Assembly: GCF_003030345.1 (NCBI RefSeq)
Contig: NZ_CP028158.1
Location: 1,922,001 to 1,986,000, forward strand
DNA length: 64,000 nucleotides
Source of the DNA: Plantactinospora sp. BC1
Lineage (GTDB): Bacteria > Actinomycetota > Actinomycetes > Mycobacteriales > Micromonosporaceae
Direction: 5' to 3'
A program made the translations under genes and the position numbers. This document shows, piece by piece, positions 35,951 through 45,400 of the stretch; within the stretch, counting starts at the first letter, position 1, and each line of letters begins with the position of its first letter. The notes under the pieces were generated by a model that did no database searches, was not told the origin of the DNA, and worked only from the letters and a program-made list of their open reading frames with translations.

Positions 35951-36565
35951 TTATTCCGGCTCGGCGCCCACCCCGGCGGCGGGCGGGGCGGTGAGCCGGA
36001 GCTGCCACCCCGGGCCGCGTCCGGTCAGCCGGACCACCGCCAGCGGCGCCACCTCCAGCCGCCAGAAGGTGTCGGCCGGCAGCCGCAGCGCCCGGACCAG
36101 CGCGGCCCGGACCACCACCGGATGGGTGACGGCGACGATCCGCTCGCCCCGGCCCAGCTCCCCGGCCAGCCAGCCGTCGACCCGGTCGAGCAGCGCCCGC
36201 ACGGACTCGCCGCCGTGCGGGGCCGCCCCGGGGGTACCGAGCCAGTCCCGCAGCGCGTCGGGCTCCCGGGCGGCGACCTCGGCCAGGGAGAGCCCGGTCC
36301 ACCGGCCGTAGTCGCAGTCGGCGAGCGCGGGCACGGCGGTCGGCCGCAGGCCCAGCGCGTACCCGGTCTGCCGGCCCGCCTCGGCCGGAGTGCTGAGGCA
36401 GGCGTCGACCCGACCGAACGGCCCGCGCCGACCCGACCCGGTGTGGGCCAGGGCGCGGGCCGCCGCCAGGCCGGCGCGGTCCAGGCCGTCGTCGCCGCCG
36501 AACACCGCCCGGCGCAGCGCGACGGTGTGCGCGTGGGCGACCAGGTGCAGACTGGTCGGGCTCAC
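35951..36565 (-). CDS. histidine phosphatase-fold protein with degenerate RHG motif
   Basis: 204-aa protein aligned by eye with the histidine phosphatase family: YGRWTGLSLAEVAAREPDALRDWL, HGGESVRALLDRVDGWL and the second catalytic His in VTHPVVVRAALVRAL are present. The first catalytic motif, normally R-H-G, reads A-H-A (LVAHAHTV), so the phosphohistidine neighbourhood lacks its arginine and glycine. The GTG start at 36565 overlaps the cbtA stop (GTGA), so it is translated together with the cobalt transporter under the cobalamin riboswitch. It may be an inactive or altered relative of alpha-ribazole phosphatase; that is inference. Confidence 0.78.
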   Translation of the reverse strand: MSPTSLHLVAHAHTVALRRAVFGGDDGLDRAGLAAARALAHTGSGRRGPFGRVDACLSTPAEAGRQTGYALGLRPTAVPALADCDYGRWTGLSLAEVAAREPDALRDWLGTPGAAPHGGESVRALLDRVDGWLAGELGRGERIVAVTHPVVVRAALVRALRLPADTFWRLEVAPLAVVRLTGRGPGWQLRLTAPPAAGVGAEPE

Positions 36566-37359
36566 CGTCCGGCCGGAACCCCGGCACCGTCCGGCGTCCC
36601 GGCGGACCGCCCCGGTCCACCGTCGACAGTTGGCCGTCGGTCCCGACCCCGCCAGCCGAGCAACACGGCGAAGAGCAGGCCGATCCCGGTCCAGAGCACC
36701 ACCTGGGTACCCAGCGAGGCGAGCCGGAACTCCCACAACAGGGTCGCCGGGAAGTCGTCCGGCACCTCCCGGTACGACGGCAGCACGGTGTAGGCCACCA
36801 CGGCGACCAGCAGGAAGCCGCCGACCGCCGCCGCAGCCCGCAGTGCGTACGGGGTGTGCGGCGGGACCGAGCGGTGGGCGAGCGCACCGGCCCAGACCGC
36901 CACCAGACCGAGCACCACCAGCAGCAGGTAACTGCCGGTCCGCTGGTCGATGGTGTCCGGGTTGCCGACCGCCGGAGGGTTCGCCGGATACTTGCCGAAC
37001 GGTACGACGACCGCCCCGAGCAGCGCCCCGCCGGCCAGCAGCAGCGCCGCCCGGCCGTCGTCGGTGCTGTGCAGTCGACGGCGCAGCAGGACGTACCCGG
37101 TGGCGAGCAGGCCACCCATCGCGGCACCGAAGAGCCCGGTGGCCAGGAACAGCCCGGCGCGCTGACCATCCCGGCCGACGAGTTCCTCGGCGTGGTGGTC
37201 GGCCTCGACGCCGGGGGTGGAGTGGGTCGCCGCTTCCTCGATCGCGATCGCGGCGTCGATCCGCGGCTCGCCGACGAGATAGGCGAAGGTCCCGGCGATC
37301 AGACCGGCGACCAGGCCTGCGAGCAGGCCACGCAGCAGTACGGACAGAAACGTCGGCAC
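36562..37359 (-). CDS. cbtA: CbtA-type cobalt transporter subunit
   Basis: 265-aa membrane protein with about five transmembrane helices, the CbtA pattern LRGLLAGLVAGLIAGTFAYLVGEP at the N-terminus, and a His/Glu-rich extracytoplasmic loop (THSTPGVEADHHAEE) suited to cobalt binding. CbtAB is the predicted cobalt importer of cobalamin-making actinobacteria and proteobacteria. The GTG start is 13 nt after the cbtB stop, and the histidine phosphatase start overlaps its stop, so the three form an operon behind a cobalamin riboswitch. Confidence 0.9.
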   Translation of the reverse strand: MPTFLSVLLRGLLAGLVAGLIAGTFAYLVGEPRIDAAIAIEEAATHSTPGVEADHHAEELVGRDGQRAGLFLATGLFGAAMGGLLATGYVLLRRRLHSTDDGRAALLLAGGALLGAVVVPFGKYPANPPAVGNPDTIDQRTGSYLLLVVLGLVAVWAGALAHRSVPPHTPYALRAAAAVGGFLLVAVVAYTVLPSYREVPDDFPATLLWEFRLASLGTQVVLWTGIGLLFAVLLGWRGRDRRPTVDGGPGRSAGTPDGAGVPAGR

Positions 37360-37372
37360 GGTGCTGGGTCGA

Positions 37373-37576
37373 TCAGTGGCAGGGGACGCCGAGCAGGTGC
37401 CGACCGTCGTGCATCAGCTCGTGCAGGTACATGCCGCTGCGCGAGACGGCCCCCTGGTCGAAGGCGACCAGGTAGACCAGCAGGGCGAGCAGCGCGACGA
37501 CGGCGAGGGCCGTCCACAGTAGCCGGGCGGAGACCACCGGCTGGGAGAGCGGGCGGGCCGGAGCAGGGCTGGACAT
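37373..37576 (-). CDS. cbtB: CbtB-type cobalt transporter subunit
   Basis: 67-aa protein with one transmembrane helix (about residues 20-42) and the CbtB C-terminus YLHELMHDGRHLLGVPCH, whose four histidines and cysteine form the presumed cobalt site. ATG 37576 follows GAGGAGG at good spacing; the open frame upstream is riboswitch sequence, not coding. It is the first gene behind the riboswitch at about 37605-37740 and pairs with CbtA in cobalt uptake. Confidence 0.9.
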   Translation of the reverse strand: MSSPAPARPLSQPVVSARLLWTALAVVALLALLVYLVAFDQGAVSRSGMYLHELMHDGRHLLGVPCH

Positions 37577-37604
37577 GCGCGTAGAACCTCCTCGGGGATG
37601 ACGC

Positions 37605-37740
37605 GTCCCCGTCGACAGGCTGCGACGACCGAGCGTCCTGGCTCGCGGGACCCCGACCGGGTCGGGACCGCTCACAGTGGCGCGACCGCGCCGGACTTTC
37701 ACCGGCTTCCCTCGTACCGCCGCAGATGGCCAGTCGACCG
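37605..37740 (-). promoter_or_regulatory. cobalamin riboswitch of the cbtBA operon
   Basis: On the minus strand the core reads GGGAAGCCGGTGAAAGTCCG, then CGCCACTGTGAGC, then the B12-box-like GCGAGCCAGGACGCTC, in canonical order and spacing. GTCGAC at 37733-37738 and 37611-37616 can close the outer stem. It ends about 30 nt before the cbtB ATG, so it probably controls translation. Ends are approximate. The other part of the 319-bp gap (37741-37895) must hold the cbtB promoter and that of cobK. Confidence 0.9.
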
Positions 37741-37895
37741 TAACCGGGCGGTACCCGCCGGTCAACCGGGACACCGCTCGGGCGGCGCGGCCCACCGTCG
37801 GCCGGTACGGCGCACCGCCCGCCCCGGGTGTCGGAGGTCACCGCCGCAGCACCGTACCGTTGTGCCGACCGGGGCCGGCCGATACCGTCGCGCCC

Positions 37896-38648
37896 GTGAC
37901 GACCCGGGTGCTGCTGCTCGGCGGCACCGCCGAGGCGCGGGAGCTGGCCGCCGCGCTGGTCGACCGCCCCGACACCGTGGTGGTCTCCTCGCTGGCCGGG
38001 CGGGTCGCCGACCCCCGGCTGCCGGTCGGCGAGGTGCGGATCGGCGGGTTCGGCGGACCGGCCGGACTCGCCCGCTGGCTGGTCGAGCACCGGATCGACG
38101 TACTCGTCGACGCCACACACCCGTACGCGGCCCGGATGAGGTCGTCGGCGGTGCAGGCGGCCGAGGCGACCGGGGTGCCGTACCTGCGGTTGGAGCGTCC
38201 CGGGTGGACGGCGGGTCCCGGGGACCGGTGGCACCGGGTACCGGATCTCGCCGCCGCCGCCGACCTGCTGCCCCGGCTCGGCCGCCGGGCCTTCGTCACC
38301 ACCGGCCGGCAGGGGCTCGGCGCCTTTCTGCACCTGACCGGCACCTGGCTGCTGGTCCGGGTGGTCGACGAGCCGACGGTCCCGCTGCCGGACAACGTCA
38401 CCCTGCTCCGCGACCGGGGACCCTACCGGGTGGCGGCGGAGCGGGAACTGCTGACCGCGCACCGGATCGACGTGCTGGTCAGCAAGGACAGTGGTGGGAC
38501 GTACACGATGGCGAAGCTGGCCGCCGCCCGCGAGCTGGGGCTGCCGGTGGTGCTGGTGGACCGACCGGCGCCGGTCGCCCTGCCGGCGGCGGTCGGCGAG
38601 GTGACGGCGGCGCTCGCCTGGCTGGAGCGGGCGCTCCCGGCAGGTTGA
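37896..38648 (+). CDS. cobK: precorrin-6A reductase CobK
   Basis: 250-aa NADPH-dependent enzyme that reduces precorrin-6A to dihydro-precorrin-6A in aerobic cobalamin synthesis. CobK features: VLLLGGTAEARELA at the N-terminus, VDATHPYAARM, LRLERPGW, and the C-terminal LVSKDSGGTYTMAKLAAARELG. GTG 37896 is the start that puts VLLLGGTAEA at the N-terminus; the frame is open upstream through the antisense of the riboswitch. It is divergent from cbtB and convergent with cobIJ. It has no riboswitch of its own. Confidence 0.93.
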   Translation: MTTRVLLLGGTAEARELAAALVDRPDTVVVSSLAGRVADPRLPVGEVRIGGFGGPAGLARWLVEHRIDVLVDATHPYAARMRSSAVQAAEATGVPYLRLERPGWTAGPGDRWHRVPDLAAAADLLPRLGRRAFVTTGRQGLGAFLHLTGTWLLVRVVDEPTVPLPDNVTLLRDRGPYRVAAERELLTAHRIDVLVSKDSGGTYTMAKLAAARELGLPVVLVDRPAPVALPAAVGEVTAALAWLERALPAG

Positions 38649-38668
38649 CCGGCCGGGAGCCTGGCCGG
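38649..38668. terminator. short hairpin between convergent cobK and cobIJ
   Basis: CCGGCC and GGCCGG form a 6-bp stem with an 8-nt loop in the 31-bp gap between the two stop codons; it could act in both directions. Confidence 0.4.
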
Positions 38669-38679
38669 GCCGGCGGTGC

Positions 38680-40338
38680 TCAGCCGGGGTAGGTGCGGGG
38701 CGTCCAGACCACGGTCGAACCGTCCGCCCGCCGGTCGGTCCGGGTGGTGGAGGAACCGACGATCAGCAGGCAGCGCATGTCCACATCGGACGGATCGAGG
38801 TCGGCCAGCGGTACCACGGTGATCCGCTCCCCCGGTCGGCCCACGTCCCGGGCGATCACCACCGGCGTGTCGGCGCTCCGGTGCCGCAGCAGCACCTTCT
38901 GGGCCGCCTCGACCTGCCACCGCCGGCTGGCCGAGGCCGGGTTGTAGAGCGCCAGCACCAGGTCGGCGGCGGCCGCACCGGCCAACCGCTGCTCGATCAC
39001 CGCCCACGGCTTCAACCGGTCCGAGAGCGAGAGCACCGCGAAGTCGTGGCCGAGCGGGGCACCGATCCGGCTCGCCGCCGCCTGCGCCGCGGTCAGCCCG
39101 GGCAGCACCCGTACCGGTACGGCGTCGAACCGCTCGTCGGTGGTGGCGACCTCCAGCACCGCCGTGGCCATCGCGAAGACTCCCGGGTCACCGGAGGAGA
39201 CCACGGCCACCCGGGCGCCGGCCAGGGCGAGTTCCAGGGCGTGCCGGGCCCGGTCGATCTCGACCTGGTTGCCGGAGGTGTGCCGGTGCTGTCCGGGGCG
39301 GTGCGGCACCCGGTCGACGTACGGGCCGTAGCCGACCAGGTGCTCCGCCTCGCGCAGCGCCTGGCTGGTCTCCGGGGTGAGCCAGCGGGTGCCGGCGGGA
39401 CCGAGGCCGACCACCGTCACCCCGCCGGCCGGCTCCCCGCCCCCGGTCGCCGCCGTCGAGCCGGTCAGCGCTGCCGTCGAGCCGGTTACCGCTGCCGTCG
39501 ACCCGGTTCGCGCTGCGGCCGGAGTGCTCGATGGCGCCACGCCGGGGTCCGCGCCGACACCGGCCGCCACGGCGTCGCCGGTGGGGCTGGTCAGCACGGC
39601 GAGGGAGAAGTACGGCACCCCGTCCGGGTCGACCTCGGCCAGCGGCAGCTCCCGGCCACCCTCGGTGGTGGCCCGCTCGACGTACCAGGCGTCGGCCAGC
39701 CGTCCGGCATCGGCGAACGCCGCCCGTACCTGCGGAAACGTCCGCCCCAGCTTGAGTACGGCGGCGGCGTCGGTGTCGGCCAGCCGGCGGGTCAGCTCGT
39801 CGGCCGGCAACGTCCCGGGCAGTACGGTGAGCACCTCGTCCCGCTCCACCAGCGGCCGCCCCAGTACGGCGGTGGCGGCGCTGATCGAGGTGACCCCGGG
39901 TACCACCTCGGCGGGAAACCGGTGCGCGAGCCGCTCGTGCAGGTACATGTAGGAGCCGTAGAACATCGGGTCCCCGGCGCAGATCACCACCACGTCCCGG
40001 CCGGCCGACAGGTGCGCGGCGAGCCGCTCGGCGCTGGCGTCGTAGAACTCGGTGATCGCCGCCTCGTAGCCGCCCGGATGGTCGGTCGTCTCGGTGGTGA
40101 CCGGATAGACCAGCGGCTCGGTCAGTTGGTCGTCCCGGAGGTAGGGCGCGGCGATGGACCGGGCGATGCTCCGGCCGTGCCGGGCCGAGTAGTAGGCGAC
40201 CACGTCGGCGGCGCCGATCACCCGGGCTGCCTTCACCGTCACCAGTTCGGGATCGCCCGGCCCGACGCCGACGCCACGCAGCGTCCCCACCCGGCCACCG
40301 GCCCCGGTCGACCCGCCGGCCAGCTCGGTCGCGCTCAT
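38680..40338 (-). CDS. cobIJ: fused precorrin-2 C20-/precorrin-3B C17-methyltransferase CobIJ
   Basis: 552-aa fusion of two tetrapyrrole methylases. Residues about 20-265 are CobI ([41 protein letters not shown]); residues about 315-552 are CobJ ([48 protein letters not shown]). They add methyl groups from S-adenosylmethionine at C20 of precorrin-2 and C17 of precorrin-3B with ring contraction. The halves are joined by a repetitive Thr-Gly-Ser-Ala linker made of 21-bp units. ATG 40338 overlaps the cobH stop (ATGA), so cobG-cobH-cobIJ are translationally coupled. Fusions of this type are usual in actinobacteria. Confidence 0.95.
   Translation of the reverse strand: MSATELAGGSTGAGGRVGTLRGVGVGPGDPELVTVKAARVIGAADVVAYYSARHGRSIARSIAAPYLRDDQLTEPLVYPVTTETTDHPGGYEAAITEFYDASAERLAAHLSAGRDVVVICAGDPMFYGSYMYLHERLAHRFPAEVVPGVTSISAATAVLGRPLVERDEVLTVLPGTLPADELTRRLADTDAAAVLKLGRTFPQVRAAFADAGRLADAWYVERATTEGGRELPLAEVDPDGVPYFSLAVLTSPTGDAVAAGVGADPGVAPSSTPAAARTGSTAAVTGSTAALTGSTAATGGGEPAGGVTVVGLGPAGTRWLTPETSQALREAEHLVGYGPYVDRVPHRPGQHRHTSGNQVEIDRARHALELALAGARVAVVSSGDPGVFAMATAVLEVATTDERFDAVPVRVLPGLTAAQAAASRIGAPLGHDFAVLSLSDRLKPWAVIEQRLAGAAAADLVLALYNPASASRRWQVEAAQKVLLRHRSADTPVVIARDVGRPGERITVVPLADLDPSDVDMRCLLIVGSSTTRTDRRADGSTVVWTPRTYPG
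39449..39511. repeat. three 21-bp tandem repeats in the CobIJ linker
   Basis: Units 39449-39469, 39470-39490 and 39491-39511 encode a repeated 7-residue Thr-Gly-Ser-Thr-Ala-Ala-Xaa linker (minus strand). The plus-strand unit contains GCTGCCGT and CCGGT, as do the 27-bp repeats at 57477-57557. Confidence 0.8.
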
Positions 40339-40964
40339 TCGACCTCGCTCGCGATCGCGTTGACGGCGGCGGCGGTGACGGCGCTGCCGCCGCGCCGGCC
40401 GTGCACCACCAGGTACGGGATGCCGGCGCCGTGCTCGGCCAGCGCCTGCTTCGACTCGGCCGCCCCGATGAACCCCACCGGTACGCCGACGATCGCCGCC
40501 GGTCGGGCGGCGCCCTCGTCGATCATCTCCAGCAGCCGGAACAGCGCGGTGGGGGCGTTGCCGATCGCCACCACGGCACCGTCGAGCCGGTCCCGCCACA
40601 GTTCGAGCGCGGCGGCGCTCCGGGTGGTGCCGAGCCGGCGGGCGAGGTCGGGCACCTCGGGGTCGCGCAGCGTGCAGAGCACCTCGTTGTCGCGGGGCAG
40701 CCGGGCCCGGGTGATGCCGGCGGCGACCATCACCGCGTCGCAGAGGATCGGCGCACCGGCCCGCAGCGCGGCCCGACCGGCGCGGACCAGGTCGGGCGCG
40801 GCCTCGACGTCGTCGACCAGGTCGACGCTGCCGCTGGCGTGGATCATCCGGACCACCACCGGCGCCAGCTCCGGCGGCAGCGCGGAGAGGTCGGCCTCGG
40901 CCCGGATGGTCGCGAACGACCGCCGGTAGATCTCCGCACCGTCGCGGATGTACTCGTAGCTCAC
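40335..40964 (-). CDS. cobH: precorrin-8X methylmutase CobH
   Basis: 209-aa isomerase moving the C11 methyl group to C12 to give hydrogenobyrinate. CobH signatures: [35 protein letters not shown] with the catalytic His, [27 protein letters not shown], and [17 protein letters not shown] 40964 overlaps the cobG stop (GTGA) and its own stop overlaps the cobIJ start. Confidence 0.95.
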   Translation of the reverse strand: MSYEYIRDGAEIYRRSFATIRAEADLSALPPELAPVVVRMIHASGSVDLVDDVEAAPDLVRAGRAALRAGAPILCDAVMVAAGITRARLPRDNEVLCTLRDPEVPDLARRLGTTRSAAALELWRDRLDGAVVAIGNAPTALFRLLEMIDEGAARPAAIVGVPVGFIGAAESKQALAEHGAGIPYLVVHGRRGGSAVTAAAVNAIASEVE

Positions 40965-42205
40965 TTCTGCCTCTCTGCCCGTGCGGCCAGGGCGGCCGCC
41001 GGGGTGCCCGGTCGGCTGGTGCCGCCGGCCTCGATCCGGTACCCGGTGCCGGTGGCGACCGCCAGTACGGCCGGTCCGGCCGGTCGGCCGCAGCCACGCT
41101 CGCAACCCACCACGTGCACCGGAAGCGCCGCCACGTGCGCCGGCAGCGCCGCCCCGCCCGCCGTACCGGCGTCGGCCAGCGCCCCGGTGACGTCCCGCCG
41201 TACGTCGGCGAGCGCGCTGGCGCAGCCGGGCCGTCCGGTGCAGGCGGTAACACCGAGCCAGGGCGAGGCCGGGTCGACCAGCAGGCCGGCCGTGGCCAGC
41301 CGGCCGACGATATCGGGTCCCTCGGTGTCGAGCACCAGGCTGCGCCACGGCGTGACGACGATCTCGTCCGTGCCGGCGAGGTCGGCCAGCAGCTCGGCCT
41401 GGTCGGCGGTCAACCGGCCGAGCCGGGTACCGGCCACCAGCACACCGCCCGGATGAAGGCCCACCGCCGGTGCCGGCGCCGACCCGCTCGGCGCGGAGGG
41501 CAGCTCGGCCGGGACCGCGGTGCCGTCGGGACGGAGTGCCGCGGTAACCCGGGCCGGCCCGTCGGGCAGGTCCGCGAGCCGCCACAGGTCCCGGCGGTCG
41601 CCGCGGACCCGCAGGAAGGCACGGGCGGCCGCGATCAGCAGCTCGACGGCATCCTCCGGACCGGCCCGCAGCCCGGTGTCGGTGCCGGCCAGCCAGAGCA
41701 CCTGCGAGTCGCCGGTCCAGCAGAGGTCCGCGCCGAGGGCGGCGACGTCGTGCCGGCCGTCGTCGAGGGCGAACAGGAAACGCCCGCTGAGCGACGCCAG
41801 GTCGGCGGCGCCGCGCAGCGCCGCGTCCAGGTCCCGCACCATCGGGCGTACGTCGAGCCGCCCGGCCCGGTCCCGCCCGCTCAGCGGGGACGCGAGCAGG
41901 TTGCGTACCCGTTCGTGGGTGGCGGTGGGCAGCAGCCCCACCTCGGCGATCCGGTCGGCGACCCGGCGTACCGAGGCGTCGTCGGCGAGGCGGCGGAGCT
42001 GGAGGTTGCCCCGGGAGGTCAGCTCCAGCGCGCCGTCGGACTCGACCCGGGCGAGGTCGGCGAGGACCCGCAGTTGGCCGGGGCGGAGTTGACCGCCGGG
42101 CAGCCGCACCCGGACCAGCAGCCCGTCGGCGGCCCGGTGGGCCCGCAGCGCACCGGGACAGCGGTCCTCCGGCGGCCGGGGGGACGGGGTGGCGAGGGCG
42201 GACAC
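40961..42205 (-). CDS. cobG: precorrin-3B synthase CobG
   Basis: 414-aa iron-sulfur/siroheme-type protein of the nitrite/sulfite reductase family, the oxygen-dependent step that marks the aerobic route. Sequence support: [36 protein letters not shown], and a cysteine cluster in [13 protein letters not shown] and [11 protein letters not shown] near the C-terminus. GTG 42205 is chosen; the frame is open far upstream, but that region is antisense to the cobN riboswitch and cobN. Only 14 nt separate this start codon from the outer stem of the riboswitch on the other strand. Confidence 0.92.
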   Translation of the reverse strand: MSALATPSPRPPEDRCPGALRAHRAADGLLVRVRLPGGQLRPGQLRVLADLARVESDGALELTSRGNLQLRRLADDASVRRVADRIAEVGLLPTATHERVRNLLASPLSGRDRAGRLDVRPMVRDLDAALRGAADLASLSGRFLFALDDGRHDVAALGADLCWTGDSQVLWLAGTDTGLRAGPEDAVELLIAAARAFLRVRGDRRDLWRLADLPDGPARVTAALRPDGTAVPAELPSAPSGSAPAPAVGLHPGGVLVAGTRLGRLTADQAELLADLAGTDEIVVTPWRSLVLDTEGPDIVGRLATAGLLVDPASPWLGVTACTGRPGCASALADVRRDVTGALADAGTAGGAALPAHVAALPVHVVGCERGCGRPAGPAVLAVATGTGYRIEAGGTSRPGTPAAALAARAERQK

Positions 42206-42219
42206 GGGCTCATCGTAGA

Positions 42220-42374
42220 GTCGTGGTCCTCGGCGTCGACCGGCGGCGAGAAAAGCATCACGCGGTGGACCCGGAGGAACCCGGTGCGAGTCCGGGGCGG
42301 TCCCGCCACTGTCACCGACCTGCGTACGGGTCGGGAGCCAGACACTCCGGACCGCCGTCACAACGGACCACGAC
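42220..42374 (+). promoter_or_regulatory. cobalamin riboswitch of cobN
   Basis: The core has GGAGGAACCCGGTGCGAGTC, GTCCCGCCACTGTCACC and the B12 box GGGAGCCAGACACTCC. A 10-bp perfect outer stem pairs 42220-42229 with 42365-42374, fixing the boundaries. It ends 30 nt before the cobN ATG and just upstream of GGGGAGGAG, which suggests control of ribosome access. Because the 5' strand begins at 42220, its promoter must lie over the first codons of the opposite gene cobG. Confidence 0.93.
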
Positions 42375-42404
42375 CACGGGCGCGGACCCGGGGAGGAGCC
42401 ACCC

Positions 42405-45400
42405 ATGCCTGCGGCGGACGCTGCCACCATCCTGCTCCTGTCCACTTCGGACACCGATTTGCTGTCGGCCCGGGCCAGCGGCGCGGCGTACCGGCTGGCG
42501 AACCCGGCCCGGATCGACCCGGCCGAGCTGACCGACCTGGTCGACGGCGTCGACCTGGTGGTGGTACGCATCCTCGGCGGCGCCCGGATGTGGGCCGAGG
42601 GGCTGGCGGCGCTGCGGGCCGGCACCCGGCCGGTGGTGGCGCTCGGCGGCGAGCAGACCCCGGACGCCGACCTGATGGCCCGGTCCACGGTGCCGGCCGG
42701 CACCGCCGCGCAGGCGCACGCCTACCTGGCCCAGGGCGGGCCGGAGAACCTGCGCGAACTGCACGCCTTCCTCTCCGACACGGTGCTGCTGACCGGGCAC
42801 GGCTTCGCCCCGCCGGTCGCGCAACCTACCTGGGGCGTCCGGCCCCGCCCGGCCGGCCCGGCGACCGGGCCGGTGGTCGGGATCCTCTACTACCGGGCGC
42901 ACCAGCTCAGCGGGAACACCGGCTTCGTCGACGCGCTCGCCGACGCCGTCGAGGAGGCGGGCGGCCGGGCGCTGCCGGTCTTCTGCGCCAGCCTGCGTAC
43001 CCCGGAACCGGAGCTGCTGGCGACACTCGGTGCGGCCGACGCGCTGCTGGTCACGGTGCTGGCCGCCGGTGGCACCCGGCCGGCGGACGCCGCTGCCGGC
43101 GGCACCGAGGAAGCCTGGGACGTCGGGGCGCTGGCCGCGCTGGACGTGCCGATCCTCCAGGCGCTCTGCCTCACCTCCACCCGAGCGGCCTGGTCGGACA
43201 GTGACGACGGCCTCTCGCCGCTGGACGCGGCGACCCAGGTCGCGGTGCCGGAGTTCGACGGGCGGCTGATCACGGTGCCGTTCTCGTTCAAGGAGACCGA
43301 CACCGACGGGCTGCCGCGCTACGTGGCGGACCCGGAGCGGGCCGCCCGGGTCGCCGGCACCGCCGTCCGGCTGGCCCGGCTCCGGCACACCCCGACCGAA
43401 CGACGCCGGATCGCCCTGGTGCTGTCGGCCTATCCGACCAAGCACGCCCGGGTCGGCAACGCGGTCGGGCTGGACACCCCGGAAAGCGCGGTACGCCTGC
43501 TCCGGGCGATGCGCGACCTCGGCTACGACGTCGGCCCGGTCGACGGCCCGGACGCGCTGCCCGGACTCGTCCCGGCGACCGTCCGCGAGACCGGACCCGA
43601 CGCCCGCTCCCCCGGCACCGACTCCCCCGACGCCGACTCCCCTGATGCCGGCTCCCGGGACGCCGGGTTGCCCGACGGTGACCGGCTGATCCACGCGCTG
43701 ATCGCGGCCGGCGGCCAGGACCAGGAGTTCCTGACCGAGGAGCAGCTCGCCGCCAACCCGGTACGGATCCCGCTGGCCCGCTACCGGCGCTGGTTCGACG
43801 CGCTGCCGGCGGAGCTGCGCGAGGCGATGGTGACGCACTGGGGGCCGCCACCCGGACAGCTCTACGTCGACACCTCGCGCGACCCGGACGGCGAGATCGT
43901 GCTCGCCTGCCTGCGGGCCGGCAACGTCGTGTTGATGATCCAGCCGCCGCGCGGCTTCGGCGAGAACCCGGTCGCCATCTACCACGATCCCGACCTGCCG
44001 CCGACGCACCACTACCTGGCCGCGTACCGGTGGCTGGACGAGGAGTTCGGCGCGGACGCCGTGGTGCACCTCGGCAAACACGGCTCGCTGGAGTGGCTGC
44101 CTGGCAAGACCGTCGGGCTCTCCGCCTCCTGCGGTCCGGACGCGGTGCTCGGCTCGCTGCCGCTGGTCTATCCGTTCCTGGTCAACGATCCCGGCGAGGG
44201 CGCGCAGGCGAAGCGGCGGGCGCACGCGGTGATCGTCGACCACCTGGTGCCGCCGATGGCCCGGGCGGAGAGCTACGGCGACATCGCGCGACTGGAGCAG
44301 CTCCTCGACGAGTACGCCAACATCGCCGCGATGGACCCGGCCAAGCTGCCGGCGATCCGGGGGCAGATCTGGACGTTGATCCAGGCCGCCCGGCTCGACC
44401 ACGACCTCGGGCTGGAGCAGCGCCCGCACGACGCCGAGTTCGACGAGTTCCTGCTGCACGTGGACGGCTGGCTCTGCGAGGTCAAGGACGCGCAGATCCG
44501 GGACGGCCTGCACGTGCTCGGCGAACCGCCGAGCGGCGCGGCGCAGGTGAACCTGGTGCTGTCGATCCTGCGCGCCCGGCAGGTCTGGGGCGGGCAGGCC
44601 GGCGCCGTCGACGGGCTGCGGGCCGCGCTCGGCCTGACCGAGGGCGCGGACGAGCAGGGCACCGCCGAGGTCGACCGGGTCGAGGCGGTGGCCCGGACCC
44701 TGGTCGAGGCGCTCCAGGCCCGGGGCTGGGCGGTCGAGGCGGTACCGGCCGTACTGCGTGACGTGCTCGGCGACGACGACCCGCGCGGCGCGGCGGTACG
44801 CCCGGTGCTGGAGTTCGCCGCCACCGAGGTGGTACCCCGGCTGGCCCGGACCACCGACGAGCTGACCCACCTGCTGCACGCCCTCGACGGCGGGTACGTG
44901 CCGGCCGGGCCGAGCGGGTCGCCGCTGCGCGGACTGGTCAACGTGCTGCCGACCGGCCGGAACTTCTGCACGGTGGACCCGAAGGCGATCCCGAGCCGGC
45001 TGGCGTACGCGACCGGGCAGGCGATGGCGACCTCGCTGGTCGAGCGCTACCGCCGGGACACCGGCGAGTGGCCGCGCTCGGTCGGGCTCTCCGCCTGGGG
45101 CACCTCGGCGATGCGTACCGCCGGGGACGACGTGGCCGAGGTGCTGGCGTTGATCGGTGTGACGCCGACCTGGGACGAGGCGTCCCGCCGGGTCAACGGC
45201 TTCGAGATCGTGCCGCTGGCCGAGCTGGGCCGGCCGCGCATCGACGTGACGGTGCGGATCAGCGGCTTCTTCCGGGACGCCTTCCCGCACGTGGTGCTGC
45301 TGCTCGACGACGCGATCCGGGCGGTGGCCGCGCTCGACGAGCCGGACGAGCAGAACTTCCTGCGCGCACACGTCCGGGCCGACGCCGCCCGGCACGGCGA

